A stretch of 64,000 bases of DNA. Origin: Erythroxylum novogranatense. Its lineage: Eukaryota; Streptophyta; Magnoliopsida; Malpighiales; Erythroxylaceae. The stretch is from assembly GCA_029891385.1 (NCBI GenBank), contig CM057228.1, positions 58,535,783 to 58,599,782 of the forward strand. Reading direction: 5' to 3'. This document shows, one piece after another, positions 23,603-35,703 of this stretch; positions within the stretch are counted from its first letter, which is position 1; each line of letters begins with the position of its first letter. The translations under genes were made by a program, and so were the position numbers. The notes beneath the pieces are model-generated. The model ran no database searches, was not told the DNA's origin, and saw only the letters and a list, made by a program, of their open reading frames with translations.

Positions 23603-24195
23603 TGCCTTCGGGCAATCCGATCTTTCGTTTTCGATATGTGTTATGTGGGTTTGGTTAGGTCCTTTAAGTGAGTCAGTGCACTGTCTCTATTTGTTTAAAG
23701 CCTTCTCCCGGCTGCCCGCTAGTGGCATTGAGACTCGATTTGGACTCCTTCACGGCTATTACTGGACCGCTATGCGGAAAGTGTAATACGTTTCATTCAC
23801 TGGCCGCAGGACATTATATGAGAATGTGCAAGACGCTCTATTTGGACCGAACCAGACCATTTGATGTGTTTTGTGTGCTTTGTTCTGTTTATAAGTGTGT
23901 TACATGACATATTTTGAAAAAGAAATGTAAAAAATTTTGAGAAAGAAATTATTGAAGTTCTTCAACTGAAAAGTGATTGAAATGGTTTTGATCATGTTTT
24001 GAAAAGTGTGAGAAATAAGAAAATTGTCAAAGTTCCTACTGTGGAATTTCTTTTTAAAAGAATGGCAAAGGTTTTTGCAAAGATGTTTTTTTCACTTATT
24101 TTTCAATTTATAAACATATTATCCACGAGCTATTTTAGCTCACCCCCCCCTTTCATCCTCATCTCCAGGTATTCGAGCAGGAGATCGGATGAAAG
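23603..24195 (+). other. Structured hairpin block, copy in plus-strand solo LTR
   Basis: TGCC-TTCG-GGCA at 23603-23614 forms a cUUCGg tetraloop hairpin. The nested stem has arms TATTAC (23757-23762) and GTAATA (23783-23788) around CCGC-TAT-GCGG. The 46-nt hairpin at 24150-24195 pairs CTTTCATCC..ATCTCC with GGAGAT..GGATGAAAG around a 13-nt loop. In this copy the plus strand is the sense strand. The block lies about 1.0-1.6 kb from the LTR 3' end. Confidence 0.72.
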
Positions 24196-25165
24196 ACTGT
24201 CAGAACACCAGTTCGATTTGTGTATGTTTCTGTGTTTGGAATAATTTGGATTTTTGGACAGGTTTAAGATATGGTTTGGAAAGCCATTAAGGTTCTGAAA
24301 ATGTTCGACTCATGAAAGTAATAAGTTATGAGATTGTACATAGATTGGAATTGTGTATGGCTAAGGTTATGAACTTGTGTATAATTTTGAGTACGATGTA
24401 TTTGAATTATAAGATTGTATATTAATGTGAATTATGGATTTGGTTATAATTATGATTGAGTTGTGTACGGATGTTTCTGATTAAAGATTGAAGATTATTG
24501 AAATGTTTTAGATATAGGAGTGTGTTTATCTGCTGAGATCCCGGACGGAGGGTCCGGTAGATTTGAAAGATTTTGTGTGATGGCTTGGGTATTTTAGAAG
24601 TGTTTATTTACCCTTGCAGGTTTTGGGTTAGGTTAAAGGAAGCCATTATGCTGCCGAAATTTTGTTAAATAATAAGTTGAAAAAGAAAAATAAATAAGAA
24701 TTAGATGTTTAAAAGATGGATTTTTGGGATTGAATTGTATGTATAAGAAATTTTGTTATAACTGAGAAATTAATTGAGGATGATTCCCAAAAATGGGAAT
24801 TTATTTGTGTTTGGTTGGCATGAGTTTGAATAAAGATGAGTATAAAAAAAAAAGAAAGAAAGAAAGAAAAAAAATTATACCGGATTTGGATAGTCTAGAT
24901 TTCCAGTGCGATTGTTTTTCTTCGATAATTGTTCTCGGATGTCGGATATGTTCTGCTTGAAATTGTCTCCGCCATAGGTTTTGATTTATCCAATTTGTAT
25001 TTTGCTTCCATATTTTGGTATTCGTATTTTGTTTCGCATTCGAAAGTTTTGCTATTCGATTGGTTGTTCCCGCATTTGGTTATTCGTTTAGCTATTCGCC
25101 TCGTTCTTTTTGTTTCGCTCTTCGTTATTCCGGTTGGGATCTGGTTCTCGGATCGGGTCCCAACA

Positions 25166-25170
25166 CTCCT
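25166..25170. repeat. Right TSD of family G solo LTR 10342-25165
   Basis: CTCCT, partner of 10337-10341. Confidence 0.85.
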
Positions 25171-26425
25171 CCTGCTCTTTTATGTACTTATCAACTATAT
25201 CACTCTTTATGCAAGAGTTTCCCTTCTTAGCATGCTTCAATGTCTTGCTTATATATTAAACTCAAACTTGTTCATCATCGATCTAAACAAATGAATATCC
25301 ACCAATCTTATTCCTCTATTTATAAACGGTCTACAAAGAATTAACGAATAGTTTCAATCCTCTTGAAATTCTAACAATCAACATGAATAATAAACTTGTC
25401 CACTTTTGCTAGCACATCCTTCAATATGCCAAACAATTTGTTTATAAGATGATTCCCCAACTAAATAAGCATGGATGCTAGCTTCACATCTCTTATCCCA
25501 AATTTCTTAAAAATAGATGAAGGAATAAGATTAATACTTACGCTTAAGTAACATAAACACTTAGAAAATTCAAAATTACCAGCTATATAGGGTATAATAG
25601 AAACTCTTTGGATCTTTCAATTTTGAGGGCATGTGGCTAGTAATTATGGAGCTACAACTCTCTATCAAGGAAACCGTTTGATTTTCCTCCTAAGTCCACT
25701 TTTTAAAAAAGATGTATTTGAGAAACTCCATATACTTAGGCATGTTCTCGAAAGCCTCTATAAATGACAAGTTAATTTGCAATTTCTTCAACTTCTCTAA
25801 AAACTTTACAATTTTCACATCCATTTTATTCTTCCTTAGACTTTGGGAAAAGGGATCTTTGGCATATATGGAGGGAGAGGGACATATAGAGGTTCCTCCT
25901 TCTTCTCTTTCTTCTTCTCCTCCTTTTCTTGGCATCCATTACTATAGGGTTCAACCTTCTTCTTAGTTGGTTCTTCTAACTTGCACTCGCTTATAAGTGT
26001 GATAGCATTTAATTGCTCCCTTATATTAGCCTCTATGTTGCTCAGGAGACTCCCTAAGCTTTGTATATACAATGTATTAACTAATTAGCCCACTTTAACC
26101 TCCAAATTGTCAATGGAAGAATAATGATTCTTTAAAATTTTATCAAATTTAGCTTCCATCTTCTTATGATTCTCGTCTTGGCTCCTAAATTTGGAACTCA
26201 GCATATCCATTAGCTTATCCATCTTTGATTCCAATTAACCAAGCTTATCCTGCTGAAGTCTTGGTGGGCATTTAGCTCTCATTGGGTTTCTTGCATTATT
26301 AGACCAATGAAAATTTGAGTTATTTTTCCACCTAAGTATTAGAATAGGGGTTGTTACCTCCCCGACAATTTGTGCACCCATGTACTTGAGCTACACCAAT
26401 TTGTGCTCCTTAGTTAAAATGTTAC
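25171..26425 (-). pseudogene. Athila-like gag (C-terminal part) and protease remnant
   Basis: Read on the minus strand from 26425 leftward: a gag segment with NNPYSNT then HWSNNARNPM (about 26270-26370), typical of the Athila gag linker. Next comes a region with LGSLLSNIE and LNAITLIS (about 25975-26070), then a K/E-rich stretch. A block follows reading PFSQSLRKNKMD and LQINLSFIEAFENMPKYMEFL (about 25720-25860), matching the conserved Athila motif that begins with a PFP.RL-like box. A protease remnant follows at about 25390-25640. Its active-site region is broken by frameshifts, but 'LKDPKSF' and 'GESSYKQ' blocks can still be read. It is old and non-functional, and is the host for neighbouring insertions. 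Confidence 0.72.
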
Positions 26426-28252
26426 ATGTTCATAAAAGTAAATGTGATAGGTGTTGAAATTGTGATATGATTGTGAATTGTATATGTCTTGAATTTTGGT
26501 TTGATGGACCATAATTAGTAACTTGAAATTAATTGTTACCATTAGAGAATTGAGGAATGAAATGTACAATTGGACTAGGAAATTTGTCAAATGGCAAGAC
26601 GAGTTGGTATATGGAAATTTGAATGACTAAAACCTATTCATTTAGTGAAATTTAGCATAGTTAAATAAGGGATAAATGGCAGTATAATTGAATGACATTT
26701 GGAAACATTGATTAAGTGACAAATGGTTTAATAGAAGTGTGACATTTTGTAGTGTAAATGGAGGATAAGTGGCTCATTTCTATGTATAAAATGTAGGTTA
26801 TTCCATTGAAGCACATGTGGTTTATGTCTTTGTGTTATAAGTGTCCCTAGAGTAAGGACACTCATCCTACACATGGCATGGCCTTATGCATTAACTGATT
26901 TCTACTGTTACTCATCCTTCACTTTGCTCCTCACCAATGAAACCTCTAACTTCCTCTCAACTACTGGAGTTTTTGCTTGATTTTGGTCATCAACACTTAA
27001 GAATCCTTGCATGATACTACATCAAGAAAGCTACTTTATACTACCTTCTATGTTGTTATCATCTTAGTGTTAAGATCAACCTATATCTACCTTCATTTTG
27101 GAAGTGTGTTAGTTACATGAAGAGCCAAATTACTTGGTTTTTTTATGAAGGAACTTAAAGTTAATTATGTAAGGGAATTCTAAACTTGATAGAATGTATT
27201 AATACAAATTTTATGATAACTGAATTGGCATGAAATATGTGTTATGATGTTGATAATTGAGTGCTGGAAAATGATCCTTGTTTGGTAAATTCTGTTTTGG
27301 TTTTTATGTATGTAAGATAATGGTTTGTGAGTTTCCTAATAAATGATTTTTGAATTAGGTTTGGACATGAGTTTGATAAGGGATTGAAGCATGAGTAAGG
27401 TAGAATTGAAGTGAAATTGATGGACTTTGGTGAAGGTATATTGAATGGGTATATAGTAAAATTTGGAAGCAAAATGAAGGTTGTAGGTGAGTGAACCTTC
27501 AGTTCCCTCATCCTCCGATCGTTCCCATGGTTTTGGGAAGTAATTAATAATGAGAAAAGGTTAGTTTTAGGCAATTGTTGGACTATATAAGGTTAAGGTA
27601 CTTTATAATGGTTTAATTGGACTTAATTAAGGTATAAAATGATCCTAGTTTTATATGGAATAAGTTAATCAACGGTTGAATAAAATTTGGATTTTTAATT
27701 GAAGTAATAACTTAAGGAAGGTGTTATTAGATAACAAAGTATCTAATTTGGAACTTATAATTTTTTAAAGAAATGAAGTGTACTTATGAACACAAATGTG
27801 ATTTAAATGATATAAGTGATGTGTTAGTTATGAATGTTTGTGAATTAGGAACTTAGGTGAGTATATATAAATTGTAATTACTTAATGTATCCTTTAGTGC
27901 ATCATTACAAATGCTTATGTTTATAAGGCATGTTGAGTTTGATCAAATGTGAATGAGTATGTTCAAGTTGAGCAAGTGGAATAGAGTCATACATTTGGCA
28001 ATATATCTTTTACATAAGAATTCTAAAATGTGACATGTTTTGTTTTAAAAACTACTAAGTCCTAGTCATGGGTAAATAGGCATGCCTAGAAGGGTCTACA
28101 GCTGCTCCTGTAACTTGACACTACGGTGTCCCCTGATTATTGACACTACGGTGTCCCTTGATTATTAACACTATGATGTCCTCTAATTATCGACACTATA
28201 GTGTCCCCAGATTTATAGACATAAGTCTCTTCTATTTTAGATACCAAACATG
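26426..28252 (+). mobile_element. LTR-like remnant of a gypsy element, fused to the pol fragment on its right
   Basis: No coding sequence. Short texts recur from other chromovirus LTRs here, such as GGACTAGGAAA...AATGGCAAG at 26572-26603 (compare 30655-30690), and a hairpin minisatellite at its 3' end (28116-28215). The left edge near 26425 follows the Athila remnant, but I could not find a clean TG start or a TSD. The right edge runs into RT/RNase H-coding sequence at about 28253 with no primer-binding site, leader, gag or protease, so a large deletion is inferred. It could be the 5' LTR of copy A or a separate insertion. Confidence 0.5.
28116..28215 (+). repeat. Four 25-bp units, each a GACAC-TACG-GTGTC hairpin
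   Basis: Hairpins lie at 28117-28130, 28142-28155, 28167-28180 and 28192-28205 with an exact 25-base period. The first two are GACAC-TACG-GTGTC (C-G-closed UACG loop). The third has decayed (AACAC..GATGTC), and the fourth is GACAC-TATA-GTGTC. Compare 7275-7394. Confidence 0.88.
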
Positions 28253-30350
28253 AGTATCTTTTGTTCTGGTCCCATTACCCACTTCTGTAAAACTTATGAG
28301 GAAGATTGTAGTGTTCAAATGGAATGAGGAATGTCAGAAGAGTTTTGAAGAGTTGAAACATCAGTTGACTACTATATCGGTGTGATTATTCCATCGGGGA
28401 CCAGAGGATATGTGATATATAGTGATGCTTTGCATCAAGGATTGGGATGTGTATTGATGTAGTATGGCAAGGTAATCACCTATACATCAAGACAATTAAG
28501 GTCTCACGAGATTAATTATCTGGTGCATGATTTAGAGCTAGTTGTAGTTATATTTGCTCTAAAGATATGGAGATACTACTTGTATGGAGAGACCTTCCAT
28601 ATTTATACCAATCATAAGAGTTTGAGGTATCTGCTGAGTCAGAAGGAGTTGAACTTGAGATAGAGGAGATGGATTGAGTTACTGAAGGATTATGACTGCA
28701 CGATTAAGTACCACCTGGGGAAAGCTAATGTGGTGATTGATGTTTTGAGTAAAAAGTCTAATACCAGTGCAGCTCAGATCCAGTTACCGAGGTTACCCAA
28801 TTTGATTCATTTGAAAACTCTAAATATGGAGTTGAATCTGGAGCAAGACGAGGCACTGATCGCTACTTTGAAGTTAAGACTGATGTTGCATGATAGAATC
28901 AGATAAGTCTAGAGGAAAGATCCTGAGATGGTAAAGCTTATGGAGAAAGTGAAGATAAATCTGAATTTTGAGTTTGATTTAAGGGATGAGACATTTTGGT
29001 TGAAGCAGACTTTGTGTATTCCCAATATGGATCATTTGAGGAAGGAAATTCTAGAGGAAGCTCATATGGCCACCTATGTTATGCATCCTGGTACTAACAA
29101 GATGTATAACATGTTGAAGCAGCATTTCTAGTGGCCCGGAATGAAGAAGCAAGTGGTAGAGTATGTATCCAAGTGTATGACATGCCAAGAAGTTAAGGCT
29201 GAGCACCAGGCTCTAGTAGAGAAGCTACATTTGTTGCCCATTCTAGAGTAAAAATGGGAACGGATCATTATGGACTTCATTATGGGATTGCTTAAGAATT
29301 TGAGGCAGAACAATACGATATGGGTTATAGTGGACCAATCGACTAAGTCGGCCCACTTCTTACCTATGAGATAGAATAACTCACTAGATCAATTGGCCCG
29401 GAGATAAGTGAATGAGGTAGTGAGATTGCATAGGGTTCCAATGTCCATTGTATCGGACAGGGATCCCAGATTTACTTTGAGATTTTGGAAGAGCTTACTA
29501 TCTACTTTGGGTACTAAGTTGAACTTCAATCAATATTTCATCCTCAAACAGATGGACAGAGCGAGAGGACAATAAAGGCTGTTGAGGATATGCTCAGAGC
29601 TTGTGTATTGGAGTTTCGAGGAGCTTGGGATCAATATATGGCACTGATAGAATTTTCATACAACAACCATTATCACAGTAGTATCGAGATGGCACCGTAT
29701 GAGGCATTGTATGGTAGAAAATATTAGTCACCATTATATTGGAATGAAGAGGGCTTGAGAATGTTTGAAGGCCTAGAGTTGATACAAGATACAGTAGATA
29801 AGGTAAAGTTGATCTAAAGCCGAATTCAAGTGGCTCATGATAGACAAAAGAGTTACATGGATCAATATCGACATGACATGGAGTACAGTATCAGAGACAG
29901 AGTGTTTCTCAAAATGTCACCATAGAGAAGAGTGTTGAGATTCGATAAAAAGGGCAAGTTGAGCCCTAGGTACATTAAGTCTTATGATATCATTGAGAGT
30001 ATAAGACATTTGGCATATAAGTTGGCTTTACTGAATGAAATGTCACAATTACATATTGTGTTTCATGTGAGTATGCTCCAAAGATACTGATCGGATCCGA
30101 CACATATAATACCGACTCAAGAAATTGAGGTTGCTAATAACTTAAGTTATATTGAGGAGCTGATCAAGATTGTGGGATCTTAGATCAAGCAGTTGAGGAA
30201 TTGAGTCATTCCATTGGTAAAAGTCCTTTGGAGGAATCACTCAACTGAAGAAGCCACATATGAAACAGAGGAGCATATGAGAAGACAATATCTCCTCTTG
30301 TTTGAACAATCAGGTAAGAATTTCTAGAACGGAATTTCTTTTAAGGAGGG
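28253..30350 (+). pseudogene. Copy A: truncated chromovirus pol (RT end, RNase H, integrase, chromodomain-like tail)
   Basis: Begins mid-pol, in the RT connection (FKWNEECQKSFEEL at about 28310-28350). RNase H follows (YSDAL about 28420, HDLELVV about 28530, then TNHKSL at about 28610, where the family has TDHKSL, so a catalytic Asp is Asn). Integrase has the H-H/C-C finger (CMTCQ about 29180), the first Asp in MDFIMG (about 29273), SDRDPRF (about 29455) and the catalytic Glu in a frame-shifted GQSERT (about 29550). The tail carries an IKQLRN..IPLVKVLW-like chromodomain region ending LLFEQSGKNF. Stops are many, including TAG at 29129-29131 (before WPGM) and at 29923-29925. Gag, protease and most of RT are missing. 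Confidence 0.88.
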
Positions 30351-30356
30351 GAGAGT
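30343..30356 (+). other. Polypurine tract of copy A
   Basis: AAGGAGGGGAGAGT directly precedes the LTR start TGTAACATCACG. Confidence 0.9.
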
Positions 30357-33300
30357 TGTAACATCACGTTACCCATGTTAAGGCTAAAATAGTAAATATG
30401 AAAGATTGCTGAGAGATTAGAAAACATATTTTATGCTCATGCATTATATGATATATACATACATGTGAATAGTAAACTTTTACATATGAAAATAATTATA
30501 CATGCATTCATTGATAATTAGGGTATAATTGAATTGTGATGTGATACTATTGAGAATTTGTAAATTTGTTGTATTGAAAATTTAATTGGTGAGTATATTT
30601 GTTAATTTTGAATTTTGGTAAATTTTAGGAATAATTTATGAAATTGTTGATTATTATTGGACTAGGAAAAAACCAATTGGCAAGTAAATTGGTGAATGAA
30701 AATAAAAATAAGAATAAATGATGATGAGGAAATTTAGGAGTCGACTTCAGAATTTTTGAGATAATGATTTTAAAAATTCAGAGACAAATTGGAGAAAAAT
30801 ATGGAGAAGATTGAACTAGTTAATTGATAACTAGTCTAAAGCCATAGAAGTTACATAAGTGACATGTGTCACTAACTTAGTTAAGTTACACTTTATGATT
30901 TTGTTAGAAAGACTAAGTTATGTTCTTTTGAAGTTGAAAGACTAAGTACTGTTGTTTATCCTAGTTACCTTCTTCGTGGCTATCTTCTTCAAGTTTCATC
31001 AAACATAGAGTTTTTCATCAAACATCCACCAAAGTTAAACTTTGCTTTCCCTTATCTTCTACCACTCTCACTTTGTTATCTACTTCTTTTGCCTCAAGAA
31101 AACCTAAACCTGCCAACCTCTATGATAGTGTACGCGAGTTGCATGAAAATTAGGACTTGTTGATATTTGAAGATTTTGGAGTTTTAACAAGTAAGCATCG
31201 TGTTAATCTTTATAACAAATATAAATATGAGATAAATTGATGAATTATTTGACATTGCATAATCATGGAAATAGTGTCCATTTTCATGAATACTGTATAA
31301 ATAAGAGGAAAATCTGGATATATTGTCATTTCGTATTTGATGATTATTTTGTTATCAGATAGTTTAGAAATGAATTTTGAGCTATAAAGAACCATAAAAA
31401 TATGCATAAGAAGAGTACAAAATTTTGGAAAGTTGATAGAGAAATATATACTCTCTTTTTTCACCGTGTATATATGTATACATACGTGAATATCTTTAGC
31501 GGTTGGAGACATGAATAAAAAACGAGTATAGGGTTAATATGAAAGGTGGATTAATGATATATAAATGAGTTAAGATGAAACAGAAGAGTTGAGGGAACTG
31601 AATGAGTATAGCGGAAATGTGAAATGCAGAACATGAAGAAGATATATGACTGATATTTGGTTTTTGATGATTTTGAGGATTTTGAGTAAATTTGTATAGT
31701 TAGTTGTACTGTGAATGTGTTGTGAATGAGTTGAAGGGAAGCGGAGTAGAAAGAGTAGAAATGATTTGAAGTGTTGAACTTAATGAACAAAGAGAAAAAA
31801 GGTGAACAAATGCAAAAAAATGAAGACATACATGGAGAATTTGAGAGAAAATAAGTTAGAGAAGTTGGTTTAGAATAAAAGAAAGAAAAGAAATAAGGGT
31901 AAAAATGTGGTCTGAAACTTCCATGATTAAACTATATTGATCTAGGAAGATTTCAACAAAATTATCTTCGTGAAAGTTGTTGATCTTTCTTTTAGCTTTT
32001 TAATAATATAAAGTCTGAAATTAGTGGAGTTTTGGATTGAAAGTTATGGGGGTTCGAAGGGAGGATGTGCGACTAAGCACGATCACGACCTCGCTATTTT
32101 TCACTGAATACGATCGTGACTTCATAAGTCGATAGCCAAACTTGCAATCATGCATGAGTCAAGCACGATCGCGACTTCTAAGGTTGGAGGTTGACGTAAC
32201 ATCCTTCAATCTTTTGACTATATCTCCTTCTTCCAAACTCCAAATAACATGAGACTTGAACCATTGGACTCGTAACACACTTATCTACATTGCCACCAAA
32301 ATTCTTATCCATATGAGATTATTTGAGAGAGATTGAGCAAAAAATGTGGGATGGGCCTGATGGAGTGCACGCGGGCGTAAGTTTTTGTTGCACACTTGTG
32401 ACTCATTTTTGTTGGTATGCACTGGCGTGAGTTTTTCTTGCATACCCATAACTCTTGCACAAATGTGAATTTACGTTACATGGCTGTGACTCAATTAATT
32501 TAGTGGCGTTATTGGTTTTAATTTGAAAATGTTGACTATGTTGGAACATGATAACTAGGAAGATTTCATTGAGTAGGCTTCAATATTAACAATATCTTGT
32601 TCTATAGTGATCGAAATGAGATGATTTGTGATTTGGAGTAAACTAGAGACAAAGGGATACAAATTATATGAAGAAGTTGAATTTTGATTCAGTCTCTAAG
32701 ACTTTCAATTTTTGGATGGAAGTTGAGTATATTGTAACTGTTTCAGTATAAGAATAATCCAAAAATGTTGAGATATAACTTTCAAATTACTAAATCAAAT
32801 TGAACGCTTTTGGTGTCATTAGAAACTTAAGGGATAAGAGAACATTTTCCAGAAGAGAGTATTGCCAAATTACGTCATTTTCATTGTCTAAATGATCAAG
32901 AACAATAGACTCGAAAGTCAGTTTTTGGGAAAATTTGAAAGTGATTCAATGTGATATGAATTGTGATTTTAATGGTTTTATTAAGGTATAAACCTAAGTA
33001 CAAATTATACTTAGGTGAGTTTTGAGATAGGATTGATTATGTGATGAGGATAATGGAAAAAAAACTCAGGATTTTCATGAACATGCATTGTGCATATTTC
33101 ATTTACATACATGTGCATTATTAAACACTTATAATTGTGCAAATTATGATATGTGTATATTGCTTGTTATAGAGGAGCAACTGGAATGTCAACCTCCAGA
33201 CGTTGCTAGAACTTCCAGACATTAGCTTCAGGAGCAACCTATGAGTAACCTAGACGATCTCACTCAATTAATTGTTTGATTCATTTTATGTTTGACTTAT

Positions 33301-34202
33301 TGAATGAATGTGATTTGATTATGTTGATTCCAGACAATGAAGGTCCAATGATTATAATATATGAATGAGATATTGAAGTTCTATTTGAATGTGAATGCGA
33401 CGAACTAAATGTTTCATGAAATGATTCATTATGAGAGATGCATTCCATACATGAATGCATAATCAGGTAATAAGAGTTGTGACTTGAGTAGCCACCGAAA
33501 ACAAGCTTAAAGCTCCAAATGTGATTAAGAGCTAAAGGCTCACTATGTAAAATTAGCCCTATATCTCCAACAGATAAAGGACAGTATAAATGAGCCTAGT
33601 ATCTACAATAGATATGGTACAATTTAAGCACTCGGCCATAACAATGAAAAATTGGAAAAGAGTCACATGAGCATTTCATATCCATTTTAATAAGTATGTT
33701 TGACTGATTAAAATGCAAAATTTTCCGATTCTTAAAGGAGAATGTGATATGTGATCATTTATGCAAAGTTGTGAACTATATGTTATATTTGTGATGTGTT
33801 GCATGAATTGAGTGAATCATCGATGATGGTTACCTCATTGAGTTTGCAAAACTCACCAAAATTGCAATGTTGATTTTTTAGGACCGATAGATGATATTAG
33901 CTACTGAGGGATGCTACAAGTAGTGTAGACTTTTACTTTTAGAAATAAGAAGAAATGACTCAAAGGTCGATCAGCTGGAAATGGACAGATTAGATAGCTT
34001 TTATGTATTTCCTCTTTCGTGTAGCATCTTTTGTATTAAGCTATGATGTTGTATGAGTATGGATGTTGAAAAGCTACATTGTATAAGCGTTTGGTTTTTA
34101 TGAAATGAATTGAGGAAATTTGGACTTTAAAAATATTGGGTTTTTCCTTATGAGGTTTTTAAGAGAATAAAAATAAATGATGCCATGTTAAGTGACTATT
34201 GA
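30357..34202 (+). mobile_element. Copy A 3' LTR (3.85 kb; extreme 3' end missing)
   Basis: Starts TGTAACATCACGTTACC after the polypurine tract and is related throughout to the B LTRs. Against 57662-61500 it stops at the equivalent of about 61400, so roughly 100 bp of its 3' end are absent; the B1 LTR begins there. Either B1 inserted here and the remainder lies beyond the window, or the end was deleted. It contains imperfect tandem repeats around ACGATCGCGACTT (32070-32185) and GCGTGAGTTTTTSTTGCA (32375-32460), and hairpin cassettes at 33500-33640. Confidence 0.82.
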
Positions 34203-35703
34203 TGTAACATCCCATTACCTATGGGAAGGTTAGAATGGTAAATGTGAGTGATTAATGAGAGCTAGAAATGCATTTCCATGTTCATGCGTAATATGTCCTA
34301 CACATTCATATGAATAGTGAGGTTGTTGCACATGAGAAAAAAATGTACATGCATTCATGAATAATTTCGGGTATAATTAGATTGAGTTGTGATTTCTTGG
34401 AGTTTTGAAAATTTTGAATTTATTTTTATTGAAAATTCTATTGGTTGGTAAGAATATTGTATTTGGGAATTTTGGTAAATTTAGGAATAAATTTCAAAAA
34501 ATTATAGAAAATAAGAAAAAGAAATCAAAAAAAGATTTGGAGATAGTTGAATTGTAAAGATGAAAGTTAAGGGAGTTAGTTTCAAAAGAAACTACGTTAG
34601 AGCTTAGGTATTAGGAAAGTGACATATGTCACTTAGGCTTTTTGTACTTTCGTTAGAAGTAGGTTATTGTTCTCTGAGAGTTGAAAGGTAAAGTTATATG
34701 TCTAAGTTCCTTTTTCATCGTCATCTTCTTCAAATTTTCTTCCTATACACAGAGTTTTCCATCAAACACCTTCTAAGAGATTTCTATGCTTTGCCTTTCC
34801 TACCCTAAGCCCACTCTGCTACTTGTGTCTTCTACCCTAAGAAAAACCTATCTTTACCTCTTTCAAGTTGATGAACAAGTGATGCTTAGGAGTTAGGGCT
34901 AGTGTTGTTTTTGAAGAATTTGAAGTGAAATCAAGTAAGTTATGCTTTAAATGTTATAGGTATTGCTAAAATGAAAATCGAATGATGAGAAATGTAGGAT
35001 TTATGACTTGACTTTTGTGTGTGTGCATGTGTGTTGTGTATGATGAAATATCCTTGTAAATGTCATTTTGTATCATTGTGATTGATCATTAATGACATAT
35101 AATGTGTTATAGAGATGTTTTTGAAGTTAGATGTTGCATATAATGGAGTGAGGGTGAGTGCAGAAAATTAAGATGAATGGGTACATGTTTGATTCTCTAT
35201 TTTTGGGTTAAGGATCAATTATAGGCCGTAAGTTTTTTTGTTACTGATATATTGATAGATAATGATGAGGAAATGTAATGGAAGAGATAATTTAAGTAGA
35301 AGATGAGTTAGATGTAAAATGTTGAAAGTTTGAGAATCTAGAAAATGCTCACTGAATATGCTTCAGTATTTTAGCCATAACGTTTTCTCTAGTTGTCTAA
35401 ACGAGATTATTCTTAATTTGGATTAACCTAGAGATGTATGGCTACATTTCATATGAAGACAATGAATTTCAATTCTGTCTCTAAGAGTCTCAAAATTTCA
35501 TAAAGTTGAGAACTAGGTGCAGTACATTGGGAGTTGAATGTAAAATTCGTTTTCTAAGTTCAGGAGAAAATATGGATTAATCTAGATAGATATTGGCAAA
35601 TTTGCCTTCTTTGGAGTTGTAAATATTTCTTTTATCTTTCCAACGGTATATATTATGGAATTTTTAAACATCTGAGTTGGAAGTTATGATCATTATATGT
35701 GGA

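Larger units (their letters stand above)
10342..25165 (+). mobile_element. Family G solo LTR, plus strand (about 4.6 kb), split by a nested family G element
   Basis: It starts TGTTGGACCCCGAT and ends GGGTCCCAACA, flanked by a perfect 5-bp TSD (CTCCT). Removing the minus-strand element at 12333-22526 and one GTGGA copy leaves about 4,625 bp, matching the other family G LTRs. No primer-binding site or polypurine tract adjoins either end, so it is a solo LTR. The left piece (10342-12332) holds four roughly 180-bp modules and a CpG-rich hairpin tandem (11210-11290). The right piece (22532-25165) holds a purine-rich stretch at the presumed transcription start, the structured hairpin block (23603-24195) and a pyrimidine-rich end. 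Confidence 0.88.

Noticed and set aside
27242..27574. 110-codon minus-strand frame
   Set aside because: Lies in LTR-like non-coding sequence, with no homology I recognise and no paralogue in other LTRs.
28116..28215. Possible CRISPR-like array (regular palindromic repeats)
   Set aside because: Period is 25 bp with no unique spacers of constant length, in a plant LTR; it is a hairpin minisatellite.
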